From: Pseudonocardia sp.
Lineage (GTDB): Bacteria; Actinomycetota; Actinomycetes; Mycobacteriales; Pseudonocardiaceae
DNA: 8,645 bases
Assembly (NCBI GenBank): GCA_030147065.1
Contig: JASLAP010000496.1
Location: forward strand, 1 to 8,645
Direction of reading: 5' to 3'
Part shown: piece after piece, positions 6,183-8,645 of the stretch
Position numbering within the stretch: the first letter of the stretch is position 1
Layout of the letters: each line of letters begins with the position of its first letter
Notes under the pieces: generated by a model
What the model saw: the letters and a program-made list of their open reading frames with translations, nothing else
The model's database searches: none
What the model was told of the DNA's origin: nothing
Translations under genes and position numbers: made by a program

Positions 6183-6198
6183 TGTGGACCGGTCCACA
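6183..6198. promoter_or_regulatory. Perfect 16-bp palindrome, candidate operator
   Basis: TGTGGACCGGTCCACA is identical to its own reverse complement over all 16 bases. It has no spacer, so it cannot form a good hairpin loop; it looks like a site for a dimeric DNA-binding protein. It lies 17 bases upstream of the predicted -35 box of the methyltransferase. An activator site is the simplest reading of that position, but repression is possible. I do not recognise the cognate regulator. Confidence 0.55.
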
Positions 6199-6215
6199 CG
6201 ACCGCAACGTCGTTC

Positions 6216-6244
6216 TCGACGGGGCCGGGCGGTCTGGGTAGCGT
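6216..6244 (+). promoter_or_regulatory. Leaderless promoter for the methyltransferase
   Basis: TCGACG (6216-6221) matches five of six positions of TTGACG. A 17-base spacer separates it from TAGCGT (6239-6244), which fits TAnnnT. The GTG at 6252 lies 7 bases after the -10 box, where transcription should start, and no Shine-Dalgarno precedes it. This is the usual arrangement of leaderless actinobacterial genes. Confidence 0.6.
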
Positions 6245-6251
6245 GCGAGCG

Positions 6252-7094
6252 GTGAGCACCGTCGATCCGTCCAATGTGGAGACCGCCGCCAACTGGGACG
6301 GGCCCGGGGGTGACTTCTGGGTCGAGCACGCCGACGCCTTCGACGCCGAGGTCGCCGCCTACCTGCCGACCTTCCTGGATGCCGCGGACATCGGCCCGGC
6401 CGCGCGGGTGCTCGACGTCGGGTGCGGCGTCGGGCTGACCACCCGCGAGGCGGCCCGGCTCGCCCCCGACGGCGAGGTCGTCGGCGTGGACCTCTCGGCG
6501 CGGATGCTCGATCTCGCGCGACGGCGCGCCGCCGCGGCGGGACTGGGCAACGTCCGGTTCGAGCGGGCCGACGTCCAGGTGGCCGACCTCGGCCCGGCCC
6601 GCTACGACCGGGTGATCAGCCGCAACGGCGTGATGTTCTTCGGCGACCCGGCCGCGGCGTTCGCCAACCTCAGGCGGGCCCTGCGGCCGGACGGGCGGAT
6701 GGTGCTGAACGTGTGGCAGTCCCTGGCCGAGAACGAGTGGTACAGCGCGTTCCTGGCCGCGGTCGCCGCCGGCGGCGCCCTCCCGCCCCTGCCCACGGAC
6801 GGCCCCGGCCCGTTCTCCCTCGGCGACCCCGACCGGGTGCGCGCCGTGCTGACCGCCGCCGGCTTCGCCGAGCCGGAGCTGCGCGCCGTGCGCGCGCCGA
6901 TGTTCTACGGACCGGACCTGGCGACGGCCGAACCGCTGGTGCGCGGGCTGTTCCGGCGCGTCCTCGGCGAGTTCACCGCCGCCGGGCGCGCGACCGCCGA
7001 GGCCGCACTGCGCGCGACCCTCGCCGAGCACCTCGGCCCGGACGGTGTCACCTACCCCTCGGCGATGTGGATCATCACCGCCCACCCCGGCTGA
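6252..7094 (+). CDS. Class I SAM-dependent methyltransferase
   Basis: The product is 280 residues from the GTG at 6252. An in-frame GTG at 6243 is three codons earlier but lies inside the predicted -10 box, so I chose 6252 as a leaderless start. The S-adenosylmethionine-binding motif I is VLDVGCGVG (53-61). The acidic end of strand 2, which binds the ribose hydroxyls, is D80 in GVDLS. A motif-II-like segment YDRVISRNGVMFF (118-130) and LRRALRPDGRMVLNVW (140-155) complete a Rossmann-like UbiE/Methyltransf_11-type fold. The substrate cannot be told; the C-terminal third (about 160-280) is probably the substrate cap. No membrane segment is visible. It follows iniA by 103 bases but has its own promoter and an upstream palindrome, so it is likely a separate transcription unit. 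It converges on the LuxR-type gene, with 10 bases between the stop codons. Confidence 0.88.
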   Translation: MSTVDPSNVETAANWDGPGGDFWVEHADAFDAEVAAYLPTFLDAADIGPAARVLDVGCGVGLTTREAARLAPDGEVVGVDLSARMLDLARRRAAAAGLGNVRFERADVQVADLGPARYDRVISRNGVMFFGDPAAAFANLRRALRPDGRMVLNVWQSLAENEWYSAFLAAVAAGGALPPLPTDGPGPFSLGDPDRVRAVLTAAGFAEPELRAVRAPMFYGPDLATAEPLVRGLFRRVLGEFTAAGRATAEAALRATLAEHLGPDGVTYPSAMWIITAHPG

Positions 7095-7110
7095 CCCCCG
7101 ACGGTCAGCC
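7089..7110. terminator. Bidirectional hairpin containing both stop codons
   Basis: GGCTGACC (7089-7096) and GGTCAGCC (7103-7110) form a perfect 8-bp stem with loop CCCGAC. The methyltransferase TGA (7092-7094) and the TGA of the minus-strand regulator (7105-7107 as read on +) sit opposite each other inside the stem. Being symmetrical, it can serve transcription from either side. Its position between convergent genes supports a terminator role, although there is no T-tract. Confidence 0.65.
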
Positions 7111-8645
7111 GAGGGCGGTGCGGATCTGGTCGAACAGCTCCTCGCGGGAGGCGACGCCGAGGCGCTGGCGCATCCGGGCCACGTGGTGCTCGACGGTCTT
7201 GGCCGAGATGTAGAGCCGCTGGCCGATCTGCCGGTAGGTCAGCCCGGCCAGGATCAGCCGGCCGATCTCCAGCTCGCGCTCGCTGAACGCCGGGCCGTCG
7301 TCGGGGCCGGAGCGCGGCGTGCTGGCCGGGGTGCGGTCGGGCTCGACGTGCGGGGCGGTCGCCCCGGTGGGTGGTTCCTCGGCCGCCGACCCGGGCTGCA
7401 GGGTCCGGGCGAACGCGCTCAGCGCGGCCGCCGCCCGCCGCTCCGGGACGAGCGGGGCGGCCCGCGCGGCCAGTTGGGCGGCCTCCCAGCCCAGCCCGAC
7501 GGCCTGCATCCGGCGGCCGAGCGCGACCACCGCGTCCGGGTCGGCGGTGCCGGCCAGCACCCCCGCCCAGCAGACGGCGGCGGCGTGCAGCACCTCGGCG
7601 TACGGGCTCGAGCCGGGGCGTCCCCCGGCGGGGGTCGCCGCGGCCTGGGCCAGGGCCGTGACCTGCGGCTCCACCTCGTCCGGTCGATCGGCGGCGACCG
7701 CGGCCTGCAGCCGGAACCAGTGCAGCGGCGCGGCCCACAGCACCGGGCGGCCCAGCCGGTCGAGCAGTTGCTCCGCCTCGTCGAGGTGCGCGGCCAGCCA
7801 GCCGTCCTCGCCGAGCGCGGCGGCCGCGACCGCCAGCTCGCCGAGCTGGCGCAGGGTGGACAGGTCGACCGGGTAGCGGACCAGGGCGTCGCGGGCGCGC
7901 GACCAGGCCGTGGTCAGCGCCCCCGGGCTCTCCGCCCGGCGCGCCAGCGCCACCCCGAGCGCGGCCGCGACGAACTCGTCGCGCGGTTCCAGCCGGACGC
8001 CGGGCCCGGTCACCCGGTCCAGCGACTGGCGGGCCCCGGCGGCCCGGCCGCCGTCGAGCAGCAGCCAGGCGTGCAGCAGCCGGTGCCGCAGCGCCGCCGG
8101 ACGCCCGCCGTGCCGGCCCTCGACGGCACGGCGCAGCGTTCCGGCGGCGACCGACAGCTCCCCGCACTGCAGGGCGACCACGGTGGTCAGCGCGGCCGGG
8201 GTGTCCGGCAGCAGGGTGGTCGGGGCGACCGGCTCCAGCAGGACCGCGGCCCGCGAGAGCTGCGACATCGCCGCCGGCGCCGACCCGGTGACTGTGCTGA
8301 TCATGCCGCGGGCCATCAGCATCGCTGCCCCGTCGAGCAGGGTGGCGGCCTGCGGCCCGGCGTCGGCGCCGGCGGCGGCCACGGCGCGGTGGGCCTCGTC
8401 GAGCGCGCCGGTGGCGACCAGCGCCGGCACCCCGAGCAGCGCCGCGGACGGCGACAGGCTGCGGTAGAGCTCGGCGCTGTCGGTGAGCAGGCCGCGGTGG
8501 GCCAGCACCGCGGCGGCGGTGTCGACGGCCAGCGGGCGGTCGGCCGCCCCGGCGTCCCCGATCACCTGGTCGGCGTGGCGCAGGGCGCCGTCGAGGTCGC
8601 CGGCGAGCGCGGCGGCCCGGGCCCGGCGGGCGGCGACGTCGCGAC
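7105..8645 (-). CDS. LuxR-type transcriptional regulator with helical repeat region, N-terminus missing
   Basis: The frame is open from the right edge (first full codon ends at 8643) to the stop at 7105-7107, giving 512 visible residues; an internal GTG at 8563-8565 is not needed as a start. The last 60 residues (bases 7108-7287) form a LuxR-type helix-turn-helix: FSERELEIGRLILAGLTYRQ, then IGQRLYISAKTVEHHVARMRQRLG, with SAKTVEHHVARM as recognition helix. Before it is a Pro/Gly/Thr-rich linker. The rest is a long Ala/Leu-rich helical array resembling TPR repeats, as in MalT/LAL-type regulators, whose N-terminal ATPase domain would lie beyond the window. M. tuberculosis IniR, which controls iniBAC, is a large LuxR-type protein, and the HTH here resembles what I recall of it. 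Together with the ini neighbours this suggests an IniR-like regulator, but the ATPase domain is not visible, so the assignment stays an inference. Confidence 0.82.
   Translation of the reverse strand, partial: RDVAARRARAAALAGDLDGALRHADQVIGDAGAADRPLAVDTAAAVLAHRGLLTDSAELYRSLSPSAALLGVPALVATGALDEAHRAVAAAGADAGPQAATLLDGAAMLMARGMISTVTGSAPAAMSQLSRAAVLLEPVAPTTLLPDTPAALTTVVALQCGELSVAAGTLRRAVEGRHGGRPAALRHRLLHAWLLLDGGRAAGARQSLDRVTGPGVRLEPRDEFVAAALGVALARRAESPGALTTAWSRARDALVRYPVDLSTLRQLGELAVAAAALGEDGWLAAHLDEAEQLLDRLGRPVLWAAPLHWFRLQAAVAADRPDEVEPQVTALAQAAATPAGGRPGSSPYAEVLHAAAVCWAGVLAGTADPDAVVALGRRMQAVGLGWEAAQLAARAAPLVPERRAAAALSAFARTLQPGSAAEEPPTGATAPHVEPDRTPASTPRSGPDDGPAFSERELEIGRLILAGLTYRQIGQRLYISAKTVEHHVARMRQRLGVASREELFDQIRTALG

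Noticed and set aside
4004..6292. A 762-residue open frame on the minus strand opposite iniA
   Set aside because: It lies antisense to a gene with complete GTPase motifs, has the Arg/Gly/Leu-rich composition of GC-rich shadow frames, and shows no domain.

Overview
The window is GC-rich actinobacterial DNA. The evidence is strong codon bias toward G/C in third positions, GTG starts, and protein families typical of mycolic-acid bacteria and Pseudonocardiaceae; my best guess is a Pseudonocardiaceae member, which is an inference. No gap between genes exceeds about 175 bases, and there are no tRNA, rRNA, CRISPR or transposon features that I can support.

Layout, left to right: (1) the 3' part of an IniC-type dynamin-like GTPase gene, cut by the left edge (2-1048, +). 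(2) Two tandem paralogous genes for very acidic, glycine/asparagine-rich proteins of 302 and 306 residues (1224-2132 and 2294-3214, +). (3) A gene for a 248-residue protein with an IniB-type N-terminal domain, a histidine-rich linker, and a C-terminal repeat block shared with the two glycine-rich proteins (3324-4070, +). (4) A full-length IniA-type dynamin-like GTPase of 639 residues (4229-6148, +). (5) A class I SAM-dependent methyltransferase (6252-7094, +), probably with its own leaderless promoter. (6) A convergent gene on the minus strand, cut by the right edge, for a large LuxR-type regulator with a C-terminal HTH (7105 to window end).

The core is a rearranged and expanded relative of the mycobacterial iniBAC (isoniazid-inducible) locus. 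In M. tuberculosis the order is iniB-iniA-iniC and the regulator IniR is a large LuxR-type protein encoded nearby. Here iniC lies upstream, the IniB-like gene is preceded by two extra structural-type genes, and iniA comes last. The three low-complexity proteins share a near-identical segment with a DxDxDG-like loop, which suggests they work together, perhaps as a polymer or matrix acting with the membrane-remodelling GTPases during envelope stress. That joint role is inference.

Strong stem-loops lie in the gaps after iniC, after each of the three low-complexity genes and after iniA, and a hairpin containing both stop codons sits between the methyltransferase and the regulator. A perfect 16-bp palindrome lies upstream of the methyltransferase promoter and is a candidate operator.
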